This document shows positions 9,913 through 18,789 of a DNA stretch of 64,000 nt, one piece after another (the stretch's first letter is position 1; each line of letters opens with the position of its first letter). Position numbers and translations under genes: made by a program. The DNA is taken from NCBI GenBank assembly GCA_947623455.1, contig OX392538.1, positions 33,355,001-33,419,000 on the forward strand, written 5' to 3'. This stretch comes from Mimachlamys varia. Its lineage: Eukaryota > Mollusca > Bivalvia > Pectinida > Pectinidae. The notes beneath the pieces were generated by a model that did not search any database, had not been told where the DNA came from, and saw only the letters and a program-made list of their open reading frames with translations.

Positions 9913-12900
9913 ATTAGACAGGCATCATCACATATCAACATGAACTAGCACCTTCTCGACATCACGTATGAAATCTAATGAAAATCACAACTTGAGCTCC
10001 GCGCCGTTCCGTAGACTTCTCTCTGTTGCGTCTTCTATTTCTTTTTTTGTAATTGCATGTATGATGATTAGGCTTATTAGTATGAATACACGATGATGTT
10101 AATGTTAATGCGATGTGCATACGTAACAATGCGATTAAAATCATATATTGATATCCGTGACGTTCTGTAAACTTCTCTCTGCTGTGTCAAGATCTGAGTA
10201 CATCCCTAAGGGGGTCACGTTCAGATGACTTTTGCCGTTAAGCATGCTTTAACTGTTGAAATATTTAGATATCGATCTTTAGATATTCTGTAAAGTTCAC
10301 ACTAATATTAAATAACATTACACCAATTAATCTTTAAACGCGTGCAATTCATGAGTATGTAAATAGAGGAAAATAGAGTGAAATATGTTTGATATTACTA
10401 AAGATACTCTTAGATATTCTGTTTTTACATTTGTATAGCAAAATCTACAATGGTAGCTTTTGATTTTCCCAAATCTCGTTTGTAAGAAGCGTTATGATTG
10501 GTCAAATCATAAAAAGTGATATTTTTCGCTAGTAAAAAAATATCATATTTCTCACTAGTGAAAAATATCACTTTTATAGAATGAATAATTTTCGATATTT
10601 CATTGATAAAAATGTAATAAACATCAATATCAGACATGTTTTTTCTTTAATTTGGTCAACTACACGTATGAAGTGCACATGCAATTTAACACGCTATCAA
10701 TCAGGAAAAGAGGGTGTTCAATTTTTGTTTAATTTTATTATTTTACAGATATTGAAGCTGTTTTTGCTAACAACAAAATTGCCAGTCTTGTTGGTCTTGA
10801 AAGCGGTCATTGTATCGGAAACACCCTCGGTGTTCTACGTGCTTACTACAAAGCCGGAGTCCGCTACATGACCTTGACCCACAGTTGTGACAATGACTGG
10901 TGAGTGATGACATACATTGTATATGTCAAATATATCTGCTCAAGTAAGTGTCAGTTCTGTATATATTATTGGTCCGTTCGTCTATATATGAGAAACTTGG
11001 ATTTTACGATAGACCCAACAGTGTCCCTTCGGAAACAGTAAAGGATAAGACATTATTTAAAAACCTAACCGGGAAAAGAGTTAAATCATAGAAATTGTTA
11101 TAAAAAAGAGAAAGTCAAGCTCTGCATGCTCCTCAAGAAAGAGTGACCTAACCATATTATTAAAAAATCAAATATAAAATAATTTCAACTGAATGTTTTT
11201 CAATCTTTGCATCATTGACAATCAAACTTTTTCGTAGTACACGATTTGAAATTATACAGAACTAGTTAAAAGTTACTTCTAAATTCATAAATTAAAGGAA
11301 TCAAATTAAAATTTTACGCACCTGACCCTTCTACTTCTACATTCGTTTGGGAATTTTGGATTCCATCATTTGGCCCCTAGCATCACTGATGAGTCCTAGG
11401 AGGACGAAACAGCTGTATGATGCAGTTTAATTCATTTTTTAGGCATACTGAATCTAGTACTAAATTCAAAAGGTGCACCTTGTTTGTGTTACGTCATCTT
11501 TCATGTAAAGTTCCTTCTTTGTAAGATATTAGCTTCTTTTTTTTCAAATCCATCTGTGTGTTTATAATATTTTCTCTTTGAATCCTACTTCCGCTTTTTG
11601 AGATAGAGATAAATAAAAGTTGTGCGGGTAAGAAAAATTAATTTCATTGGTGTTATCTCCGTGTAATAGTCAACAATATCATGTAAACCGTGAAATGTTC
11701 GGGGTTCTTTACCTTTTGTTTATATCCTCTCTTCTGAAGGTGAATATTTTATTGCAGGCAAAATGAGTATTGAACTATTACTTATAAGTAGATCTATATT
11801 AACACAGGACGAAATACATTTCATTAAAGAAGGCTGAAGGTTTGAGAGAGGAAATATTTTGGCTTTTAAATGACTGGTTCTTGTTTTCAGGGCGGACAAC
11901 TACAAGGCAGACTTGAATGGGGGTATATCTAAAGGTTTAACAGATTTCGGAAGGGTAAGATTTGAACAAACAAATTTTTGAGAAAAAGTTCAATAACTTG
12001 GGAAAACCCATAGTCTGGCAGGTACCTTTATACCATTTCAATTCCGAACGGCAAGCGCGCTGGCGCTTACGCAGCCAGGCCGACCTTTTATGTTTTATGT
12101 GTTTCGTTAGGTATGGCAGGTTGTGGTGGAAATCGATTGTGTGACACAAGCAGACTTCCGAATAGGTCTTCATTTATTTTGAAATACTCGATGGCAAAAA
12201 CTCCAAACATTTATGCATAATGGGTTCGACATTATCATTTGATTATACTATTTTTGTTGTCCATGAACAATATTTATAATATATAAATATAGCTTTGTAT
12301 TTAAATTTATACATAGAAATAAAAGGATTTTTTTATTCGTTTTAAATGGTTCATTTATAGAATGTGAGTCTTTTGGCAGGAGTTGTTTTTAAATACTAGG
12401 ATACCTTTTAAATCGTTATCAAAGTATCTGAATGAAATTTGTGAAGTGCTTATTGGTTGTAGATTGTGGTCAAAGAAATGAACAGGCTTGGTATGATGAT
12501 TGATTTGTCGCACGTTTCGCATCAAACCATGCTGGACGCCATCGAAACGTCAGAAGCACCTGTCATCTTCAGCCACTCGTCTGTCTTCAAGCTTTGTAAT
12601 CATTACAGAAATGTCCAGGATGACGTCCTCCTCAAACTGGTAAGATACAGGATAATGTACTCAATAAATGGGCAAAAATACACGATAAAATATACTGCAT
12701 CCTAATGACATGAAATGATATGTAATCGATAAAAGAGAACGCCAAAGCATTACCAAAACCTTCATTCGAACTCAAAATTGATAAAACTAGAGGCAAAATA
12801 GGAACAAATGAAAGATTCAAAAGGAGACCCTCGTACAAGTACAAGATATTAAGACCAGGTGTTTTGGAAGGGTAAGCGTCGTCTGCTTCATCGGCGACAC

Positions 12901-15900
12901 CCGCCATGCAAATCTTGGTCACATCCAAGTAAGTATCAATCCTCAAAATAAGAACCGAGTCACGTTACCCCATGTACTACTTGAACTCGACACATCATTG
13001 AAATTGATGACAAACTTAACTTGCATGCACTAGGGCTTCATGTTATTTTTTTTAAAAATATGTATTACTTTGTACTGATGACTTGATGAGAAGTTATTTT
13101 AGAACGGTGACCTAAGTGAAATTGATGACGTCACAAGACTTATTGTACGATTACAATAGCAAATTATATTCTTATAATAACATGATAATTCACAATGCAT
13201 TACAATCGGATAATGCAAATCAGATGTAATGCATCTGCATATGCTAGGCTGTGTTTGTTGAGGTTTTTGCAGTATGGGAGTGGAACGACTGGTTTGCCCG
13301 TTGTCAGTATATTGTGACCGGGTGGAGTGTGCTGCTGGTAGCCTTCGGCAGTATACTTAAGTGTGCTAGCACTTTAAATCGGCAAAAGATCCGGATTTTC
13401 ACAAGAAGACTTACATGAACATATCGCAGCCTCACAAATACACACACCCACATCGCATGCACAGGGAGGCCGTTCTTAAATGACCCTGGCTGTGTTAATA
13501 TAACGTAAAAACAATCAACCAACAAACAGACACTGCTTCTTGTTTACTTGTTATCAATAACTAAATATATAATTTGCAGAAGGACAATAAAGGAGTCATA
13601 ATGATAAATTTCTACACCGCGTACATCAACAATGCAACAGACCACAGGAATACAACAACAGTGTCCCAAGTTGCAGGTAAAAGCCATATCATCAAATCAA
13701 ACATGTGCATGTCGCTATATCTGTCTCATTGAGGAATATTCTGCATCTTTAAGTTATATGAAAATAGGCGTTTTTTTAGTATGCTCATTGGGTGTTTACT
13801 TGTTGTGATTGATATTGATACTGTTTGAAGTCTGAAAGTTTTTTAATCAAACATCCTCGCATTCTTGCATGGATATGACAGTCTGAAAGTTACCAGGTTA
13901 ATAAATAGAGGTTACACATCGAGTGGTTGTTGGATATGGGATTTATTTCACCCGAGTTAATTATTTTTTTGAAAGTTACCAAAGACACGAGCTTTAGCGA
14001 GTGTCTTTTGTAACTTTAAAAAAATAATTAACGAGAGTGAAATAAATTCCATATCCAATAACCACGAGTCGTGTGACCTGTTTCTACCACAATACTATTA
14101 AGTCGCAGTGGCAGTGTTGTTTTTTGGAGTGAATCGCAGATTTGCGGGAAATCACATCATCTCGAATACATTCCCGCCAAGTTGTGACGACGTCAACAAT
14201 CGATGACGTCGTCAACAATCCACATTTCCGGTCAAAGTTCAACTTCTCAACCAATCAAAAGTCCGGAAGGTCATATTCCACTAGCGGTATATTTATAACA
14301 TATATTTATTCAACAGTCAGCACGTTTATACAACAGTCTGAGAGTGGAATAACAGAGAGTATTGTGGTAGAAAATGATTTAAACAATTGAAGATATTAAT
14401 TTTACTGGATATTGCTACAAGGTTCCGGTTTTTTTTCACAGATCACATTGACTACGTGAAAGACTTCATAGGCGTAGACTATGTGGCCATTGGTTCAGAT
14501 TATGACGGTGTTCCAACGTAAGTATATAACTTAACGGAAAAATGAAATTATCTAGAACAATACAAACAACAACAGAAGATAGATAAAGAGGTTACACAAC
14601 GAGTGGCGTATGGATATGGAATTTATTTTAATCGAGTTAATTGTTTTGTAAAAGTTACAAAAGTCACGAGTTTTAGCTTTAACGAGAGTGATATAAATTC
14701 CATATCCAATAACCACGAGTCTTTTGACTTGTTTCTACCGCAATACTATTAAATCGCATTGGCAGTGTTGTTTTCTGTGAACGCGGATGATATTTGCGCT
14801 AAAACACATCATCTCGTATATACATGTATTCCCTCCAAATTGTGGCGACGTCAACAATCGATGACGACGTCAAGAATAAGCACGTTACATTGATCCACCT
14901 GATTTCCGGTCAAAGTTCAATTTCTCAACCAATCAAAAATCCGGGAGGTCATATTCCACTAATGGTACATATATCTATCCAACAGTCAGCACGTTTATAT
15001 AATGGCCTGAGTGGAATAACACAGGGTATTGTGGTAGGAATAGAGTTTACTAACACTAAACAACTGACATCGAGCGGTATTCCCGTGTAAGCCCCCGTGA
15101 GATAGCCAGGATATTTTGTCGATTTAAAGTGCGACCACACTAAATTATTCTGCCGAAGCCCCCAGCAGAACACCACATCAGATCACATTATACTGACAAC
15201 GGGTATACTAGTCGATCCATACCATTTTTGAAACTTTGGTACGTTTCGGTCAGAGGACAGAACCGAAAGCGTTCCTTACAGTGGCGCTGGGAGACCGTCT
15301 TTAAATGTCATCATTTGCTGTTAAATAGCATAGTGATACGTAAACTAAATAAAAAAAATATTGAATTGGTTTGAAGGCAGATAATGGTGTAAAAGACGTG
15401 CAAGGTGCAACACATGCGTGTGTTACATCACCTTTAGGTTGTCGTACACGCATAAGCTTTGGGAATTTTCCCTTTAGCTCAGTTGGTAGAGCAACTGGCT
15501 GGAGAGCCAAGGGTCGCGAGTTCGAGCCCAGCAACAGCACTATCTTTATCACTTTTCCTCGACCTCGATTACCAACTGGTACTGATGACCCTCCCCGTTT
15601 CAAGGCGGAGAAGGCTTTGTAAGGAATCAATGAATCTGGGTTGGATATTTTGGAAAAAGGGAGAATTGTGTTATAGATGTGTATTGATTGCCTTACAAGC
15701 ATTAACTGTAAGGAATTTCCTTTTAGCTCAGTTGGTAGAGCATTGGACTGGAGAGCCAAGGGTCGCGGGTGCGAGCTGCAGTGACGGCGCTATCTTTATC
15801 ACTGTTCCTCGTGCTATTACAATAGTGGTAAATTAGAATTACATCACATGAAGTGACATCTTTTCTATTGTAGCCTGCCCCTCGAGCTAGAGGATGTCTC

Positions 15901-16566
15901 AACTTACCCGGTGCTTTTTGCCGAACTCCTCAAACGAAACTGGTCCGAAGAAAATCTGGCTAAACTGGCCGGCAAGAACCTACTCCGGGTCTTCAAGGCC
16001 GCGGAAAAGGTAAGGGACTATGGAGATGTAGAACAGTAGACTGCCGAAATCTAGTCAAAACATGAATCTAGTAGAAATATATCAGATTTAGCTACCTTTT
16101 ATGTTTCTCAAGAATAAGGGATTAATATGGGGATCGCTCTACATGGTCTTCAACGCAGAAAACATTAAAAATACATTTATTTGTGCTCTATATAGGTATA
16201 AAGAGGGAAAATATTCATATTGTTTGTAATCGGCTAAAATGTACTACCTAATATCAATTCAAATGTAAATGTACAATTATGTAATTGTTTTGAATAATAA
16301 ATCTAGTAAATGGCCAAATATAATAGTTTTCTTGCTTGTGACCTTTGATTCTGATTTTCAATTTGAATATTTTGTAGTAAGAGTTAACTCCCTTGTACAA
16401 CTAACTTTTTTCTCCGTTATATACCATCCTTACCTTTTCCCTTTGAATTCATTTATTCGTCTACCTTTAGGTACGTGATGACAAGAGAAGTCAGCCACCT
16501 TATGAGGATATCATCAATCAAGCCAATTTTGTGTTGCCTCATTTCAACTGCACAACTAGCTTCTAG
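3259..16566 (+). CDS. Membrane dipeptidase (M19 family), ten exons, 443 aa
   Basis: This is a zinc dipeptidase of the DPEP/renal dipeptidase family. Known members cleave dipeptides such as Cys-Gly and act in glutathione and leukotriene D4 breakdown at the cell surface. Coding exons are 3259-3479, 8876-9056, 9613-9745, 10749-10899, 11891-11954, 12463-12639, 13580-13676, 14442-14517, 15874-16009 and 16471-16566. They total 1332 nt, and every intron is GT-AG with frame kept. Zinc ligands by family analogy are H75 and D77 (DGHNDLPW), E196 (GLESGH), H267 (DLSHVS) and H288 (FSHSS). A GSDYDG motif lies at 359-364. The start is supported by an in-frame TGA at 3244. A basic N-terminus precedes a hydrophobic segment (about residues 22-42), predicting a type II signal anchor. 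The C-terminus ends NCTTSF without a GPI-type hydrophobic tail, unlike mammalian DPEP1. N-glycosylation sites occur at NAT 327 and near the C-terminus. Paralogue identity (DPEP1/2/3) cannot be set. Confidence 0.95.
4132..6110 (+). pseudogene. LINE endonuclease and N-terminal reverse transcriptase, inactive
   Basis: One reading frame is interrupted by a single stop at 4945-4947. The endonuclease part shows ILGDFNAR and SVIDYMLMS, typical of apurinic-type LINE endonucleases, but lacks about the first 60 residues. The reverse transcriptase part shows [35 protein letters not shown] and [15 protein letters not shown] (the first catalytic Asp motif). It then stops matching after [10 protein letters not shown], before the YxDD motif. 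It cannot make active polymerase. Confidence 0.9.
6042..7121 (+). pseudogene. LINE C-terminal region after the deletion
   Basis: In a different frame from the upstream part, coding resumes at about [20 protein letters not shown], the segment normally found just after the YxDD motif. It runs with one stop at 6651-6653 to a C-terminal zinc-knuckle-like block (YCINC, then HFLLTCPCH) and stops at 7121. The missing stretch corresponds to the polymerase palm core. This and the frame change date the break after insertion or reflect a deleted source copy. Confidence 0.85.
7219..7250. repeat. (GAT)n microsatellite in the LINE 3' UTR
   Basis: About eight GAT repeats occur between the LINE stop codon and its 3' tail. 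Confidence 0.9.
8290..8832 (+). repeat. Dispersed molluscan-type repeat ending GGCCCGTGGGCCTCTTGTTT
   Basis: Two imperfect direct copies of about 120 bp (about 8505-8625 and 8625-8745) share AACCAGGACA and a GGTCAAAT segment. They are followed by a terminus AAGGCCCGTGGGCCTCTTG, itself a short palindrome. A related CCTCTTGTTT end occurs at 42220-42231. It ends only about 43 bp before the exon 2 acceptor. Confidence 0.55.
8876..9056 (+). CDS. Dipeptidase exon 2: HxD zinc motif
   Basis: Acceptor TTTTTCAG and donor CAG|GTAAGG. It completes the codon of G74 and encodes [11 protein letters not shown], with zinc ligands H75 and D77, through GGLGAQ at residue 134. The usual family pattern GGxGAQFW runs across the next junction. 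Confidence 0.95.
9140..9300 (+). repeat. Dispersed repeat family G, copy 1 (CCGTCCCGTCC-rich)
   Basis: ATTTAGTGTTACCCTTATCC followed by repeated CGTCCCGTCCCAT blocks and CAGCTTATTTAAAC. It matches 26405-26545, which also carries the upstream ATGCCCCCGCCACGAAATGG part. Confidence 0.65.
9613..9745 (+). CDS. Dipeptidase exon 3
   Basis: Acceptor TTGCTTGCAG and donor CTG|GTAAGT. It encodes FWAAFVSC through LSAA (residues 135-178) and one base of D179. The FW followed by a small-residue stretch is typical of the family just after GGxGAQ. Confidence 0.92.
9878..9912. repeat. (CAT)n microsatellite in intron 3
   Basis: About eleven CAT repeats in dipeptidase intron 3. Confidence 0.95.
10370..10640 (+). 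repeat. Dispersed repeat family B, partial copy in intron 3
   Basis: The sequence TTAGATATTCTGTTTTTACA, CAATGGTAGCTTTTGATTTT, then CGTTATGATTGGTCAAATC and a local foldback around AAAAATATCACTTTTAT match 40120-40340. The long foldback arm present at 40010-40120 is missing here. Confidence 0.65.
10749..10899 (+). CDS. Dipeptidase exon 4: Glu zinc ligand and LTLTH motif
   Basis: Acceptor ATTTTACAG and donor TG|GTGAGT. It encodes residues 179-228, including GLESGHCIG (E196 bridges the two zinc ions in characterised members) and [15 protein letters not shown], a strongly conserved family block. The downstream intron carries the hammerhead repeat. Confidence 0.95.
11231..11510 (+). repeat. Hammerhead-bearing repeat family E, copy 1 (dipeptidase intron 4)
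   Basis: About 280 bp are shared with copies at 22625, 24537(-), 28174(-) and 35631. Conserved landmarks are ACGATTTGAAATTA, TACGCACCTGACCCTTCTRC, TTTGGATTCC, then the hammerhead core, TGATGCAGTTTAATTCAT, and the end TGTGTTACGTCATCTT. No protein frame was found. It is probably non-autonomous, retrozyme- or Penelope-related, and it lies in sense orientation in the intron. Confidence 0.8.
11380..11423 (+). ncRNA. Type I hammerhead ribozyme, intact core
   Basis: Stem I GCATCA (11380-11385) pairs with TGATGC (11418-11423). The conserved CTGATGA is at 11386-11392. Stem II is GTCC/GGAC with loop TAGGA (11393-11405), then GAAA at 11406-11409. Stem III is the palindrome ACAGCTGT (11409-11416), leaving A11417 of a GTA triplet as the predicted cleavage site. 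All core nucleotides of the hammerhead consensus are present. Stem III is 4 bp with no loop, or 2 bp with an AGCT loop, so activity may need dimers. Confidence 0.85.
11891..11954 (+). CDS. Dipeptidase exon 5
   Basis: A small 64-nt exon with acceptor TTGTTTTCAG and donor AGG|GTAAGA, phase 0 at its end. It encodes W229 completion, [21 protein letters not shown] to residue 250. The GLTxFGR/Q block is a family hallmark before the next helix. Confidence 0.93.
12463..12639 (+). CDS. Dipeptidase exon 6: two His zinc ligands
   Basis: Acceptor TTGGTTGTAG and donor CTG|GTAAGA, with both ends in phase 0. It encodes residues 251-309 with IDLSHVS (H267), PVIFSHSS (H288) and YRNVQDD, where R299 matches the arginine that contacts substrate in characterised dipeptidases. 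Confidence 0.95.
12750..12880 (+). repeat. Dispersed repeat family J, copy in intron 6
   Basis: GAGACCCTCGTACAAGTACA, AAGACCAGGTGTTTTGGAAG and GGTAAGCGTC match 33075-33215 (+) and 20398-20530 (-). The left part, CGAACTCAAAATTGATAAAA, is also shared. No coding frame was found. Confidence 0.65.
13285..13525 (-). repeat. Dispersed repeat family I, copy in intron 6
   Basis: On the minus strand it runs from ACGTTATATTAACACAGCC through GGCCTCCCTGTGCATGCGAT, TTTGCCGATTTAAAGTGCTA and GCCGAAGGCTACCAGCAG to CCCGGTCACAATATACTGAC. It matches 34610-34850 (-) and 42290-42530 (+). The CCCGGTCACATTATACTGAC end is also the core of the 64-bp satellite at 44.1-46.2 kb. Confidence 0.75.
13580..13676 (+). CDS. 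Dipeptidase exon 7
   Basis: Acceptor AATTTGCAG and donor GCAG|GTAAAA. It encodes residues 310-341 plus one base of D342, including [12 protein letters not shown], which matches the conserved xVMVNFY strand of the family, and the glycosylation site NAT at 327. Confidence 0.92.
13905..14375 (+). mobile_element. Foldback element family C, copy 1 (intron 7)
   Basis: There are two modules. A near-perfect foldback has arms of about 85 bp (13907-13993 and 13995-14084), running from GAGGTTACACATCGAGTGG to its complement CCACGAGTCGTGTGACCTG, with a tight GCTTTAGC centre. A body of about 290 bp follows, bounded by TTCTACCACAATACT and AGTATTGTGGTAGAA (14083-14371). The body contains CCCGCCAAGTTGTGACGACG and CGGTCAAAGTTCAACTTCTC. 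Both modules recur together at 14585-15045, so they form one mobile unit. Confidence 0.75.
14442..14517 (+). CDS. Dipeptidase exon 8: GSDYDG motif
   Basis: A 76-nt exon with acceptor TTTTTTCACAG and donor AC|GTAAGT. It encodes [18 protein letters not shown] then SDYDGVP (residues 342-367). The SDYDG aspartates correspond to the active-site Asp region of M19 enzymes. Sister foldback repeats lie in both flanking introns. Confidence 0.93.
14585..15045 (+). mobile_element. Foldback element family C, copy 2 (intron 8)
   Basis: It has the same two modules as copy 1: a shorter, decayed foldback (14588-14725) then the body ending GGTATTGTGGTAGGAA near 15040. It shares GTTGTGGCGACGTCAACAAT-like and TTTCTCAACCAATCAAAA blocks. 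It lies in the same orientation as copy 1, on the other side of exon 8. Confidence 0.75.
15105..15350. repeat. Rearranged fragments of dispersed repeat family I (intron 8)
   Basis: The piece at 15105-15215 is in + orientation (GTCGATTTAAAGTGCGACCA, CCCAGCAGAACACC, TCACATTATACTGACAACGG). The piece at 15285-15350 looks like the opposite end in - orientation (GGGAGACCGTCTTTAAATG, GCTGTTAAATAGCATAGTGA). This suggests an inversion or two nested insertions. Confidence 0.5.
15461..15562 (+). mobile_element. tRNA-headed SINE, copy 1 (intron 8)
   Basis: The tRNA-like head reads CCTTTAGCTCAGTTGGTAGA (A box) then GCGAGTTCGAGCCC (B box), followed by the tail TATCTTTATCACTTTTCCTC. It is closely related to 15711-15812 and 40832-40960. 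The head lacks a clean acceptor stem, so this is a SINE and not a tRNA gene. Confidence 0.7.
15711..15812 (+). mobile_element. tRNA-headed SINE, copy 2 (intron 8)
   Basis: A second copy lies 250 bp downstream in the same orientation: TTTTAGCTCAGTTGGTAGAG, a mutated B box GCGGGTGCGAGCTGC, then GACGGCGCTATCTTTATCAC. It ends about 60 bp before the exon 9 acceptor. Confidence 0.7.
15874..16009 (+). CDS. Dipeptidase exon 9
   Basis: Acceptor TTCTATTGTAG and donor AAG|GTAAGG. It encodes [19 protein letters not shown] through [11 protein letters not shown] (to residue 412). The LEDVSxYP and NLLRVF blocks are the conserved C-terminal helices of the M19 fold. Confidence 0.93.
16471..16566 (+). CDS. 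Dipeptidase exon 10 and stop
   Basis: Acceptor CTACCTTTAG. It encodes residues 413-443, [15 protein letters not shown] through FNCTTSF, and stops with TAG at 16564-16566. The tail is short and polar, with no hydrophobic GPI-attachment signal. Confidence 0.9.
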   Translation, partial: VRDDKRSQPPYEDIINQANFVLPHFNCTTSF

Positions 16567-16875
16567 CAGAAACAATTTCTTCGACGCAATCCAATTATAT
16601 AAAGACATATAAACTTATAATCAACGTCTTGGACAAAAAAATGATCGAACATGACATAAGAAGTGGCTATAATTTCTTCTATAACTTAACACAAAGTTAG
16701 TTATGGGCGAATTTTTTTTTGTACAGTAAGTAGGTTAGGTCAAGGACAGAAGCGTCATGTTACTAAATATCAAACTACATGCATACATTTACCAAGATAG
16801 AAAAGAATAAGGATCTTTATAAGCTTAATGTTGTAAAATGAACAATTTTATCTCTAACAGTTATCAAATCACTTA

Positions 16876-16881
16876 AATAAA
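16876..16881 (+). terminator. Candidate poly(A) signal of the dipeptidase gene
   Basis: AATAAA lies 310 bp after the stop. Further AATAAA hexamers occur at 17259-17264 and 17859-17864, so the true 3' end cannot be fixed from sequence. Confidence 0.4.
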
Positions 16882-17479
16882 ATGACCAGGTTTATATATA
16901 TTTACTGGAAACTAACATTTAGTATTAGATTTAATATACATCCTTTACTATATTGTACTTATTGTAAAGTATAGTTTTAATCAAGAATAGTTTATGGAGA
17001 AGAAAATATATCATATACACTAATACTCTGATGCGCAAAATATGTCATCTCTTTGTTTGTGTAGTTTGTATTGATGGAATGATTTTAGATATCGGGTTTA
17101 TCCATTTGGTTTAAATTTGTGAATGGTCTTATTACGTATCTATGTCTTCGATCACAAACTGTCGCATCATTTTAGTGTCGAAGCGGCATCAGTACGGTGC
17201 GTTCATACGTAGAAGTAGAAGTGTACCATTCAGGCTTGTCCTTTAACGAAAGGTTTATAATAAATATAAAATTGTATATGTTAGTCAATTTAGAAAATAT
17301 TTTATATAATTATATTATGTATCACGGATTTTTGTGTAGTTTACGAAGCACGTAACTTCCAACTGCTTATCATTTCAGATAGGGACTTACAGACACGTAA
17401 GCCTCCTAGAAATAGGCCATGAGTTATCAACTTTTTTACATTTTGCATATTTTGTAGTTAACCATACGTGATATAGTTA

Positions 17480-17760
17480 GAGGTTACAGAACGAGCGGTT
17501 GTTGGATACGGAACTTATTTCACTCGAGTTCACTGTTTTTTAAAACTTACAAAAGACACACGCCAAGTTGTGACGACGTCAACAATCGGCAAGTGACGTT
17601 GTTTCCGGTCAAAGTTCACCATGTCAATCAATCAAAATGCGTTCAGAGTTTATTTCACGTGTGGTGTAAACAGAATGTTATTCAACAGTGGTAAAGATTA
17701 TTAATTTTGATACCCTGAGAGTTGAATAACCTTCACCTATTATGGTTTATCATATAATTC
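17480..17760 (+). mobile_element. Foldback element family C, copy 3, internally deleted
   Basis: GAGGTTACAGAACGAGCGGT and the left foldback arm run to AAAAGACAC and then jump directly to the body (CGCCAAGTTGTGACGACGTC, CCGGTCAAAGTTCACCATG). The right foldback arm is lost. It lies just 3' of the dipeptidase gene. Confidence 0.65.
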
Positions 17761-17879
17761 CCACTGCAACAATGACATGTTGAAATACATAATAATCTGC
17801 TTAAATACTAATATAGTATACTAATGTCAGTGTATTTGTATGTTTTGAAATATGAAGCAAATAAACTTATTCCTTGTTT

Positions 17880-18557
17880 ATAAAGGATTCAACCAATTTT
17901 ATTATATACTGTGTTTTTTTATGGCTTCTGTCATTGAATGAATCGATACACGTGATTTTTGCTAAAAAGTTAATAACAGCGCCGCTTAAAATATATTTTT
18001 GAAATACTCTAACACCCGGATCCTATACTTGTAGAGACGCACGGCAAGTTTTATGTGCTGAGCTTTAAGTTTACGTTTGTCATTTTTAATCTTTAATCAC
18101 TATATAATAAAACAATTATGAAGTTTTTACTTGGTTAATATGATATGATATGGACCAGAAGAATAACACAGCGTATGAACCAACTAAAAAAATTCATGAT
18201 TGTATAACACCTCCTTTGCAAAGTAGGTGAAAACAGGTTATAGCTATTTCAAAAATAACATGTGTATTTTTAACATTATCTAGACATTCAATAATAGAAT
18301 ATTTCCTACGGGATGACGATATAGAAACAGGAGAGTTATATACTTGATCACGAGGGTTGTATTATCGTATTACAGCTTAACGCTTTATAGTACCATCAAG
18401 AGATTTTGAATTCAAATTATAATTACAAAAATGTTATTTGTATATACTACATATACTTATCATCATGTAAAATGTACATTGGATGAAGGCGTTGATAAAC
18501 AGTAAGAACCTGTCTTCTTTTGAAAATAGATATATTTAACTAAACAAGCTAACATTT
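17880..18557. other. AT-rich intergenic stretch, nothing recognised
   Basis: No open frame, RNA gene or repeat relation was seen. Confidence 0.5.
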
Positions 18558-18786
18558 GGTTTAGTTTATTGTGTTTTACGTCCTTTTAACAGCAAGGGTA
18601 ATTTAAGGACGTGCCGGGTTTTGGAGGAGGTGGAGGAAAGCCAGAGTACCCTGAGAAAAAAAAGCACCGAATTACAGTCAGTACCTGGCAAACGCCCTAC
18701 GTGGGATTCTAACTCGCAAGTCAGATTGGGAGGGCTAGTGGTAGTATGTCGGAACACCTTAGCCATTCGGCCACCGCGGCCCCGAC
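18558..18786 (-). mobile_element. tRNA-derived SINE with conserved central domain, near full length
   Basis: On the minus strand a tRNA-like head starts at 18786 (GGTGGCCGAATGGCTAAGG as A-box region, GCGAGTTAGAATCCC as B-box region, leucine/serine-like length). A central domain follows (CTCAGGGTACTCTGGCTTTC, CTCCACCTCCTCC, CCTTAAATTACCCTTGCTG) and the end TAAAAGGACGTAAAACACAA. This structure fits the tRNA-headed bivalve SINEs with a shared central domain. The exact family name is not assigned. Confidence 0.75.
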
Positions 18787-18789
18787 AAC

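Noticed and set aside
12632..12946. 104-codon minus-strand open frame
   Set aside because: It overlaps the end of dipeptidase exon 6 and a family J repeat, and has no independent support.
15301..15836. Open frames of 83-152 codons on both strands in intron 8
   Set aside because: They are read-through translations of two tRNA-headed SINE copies.
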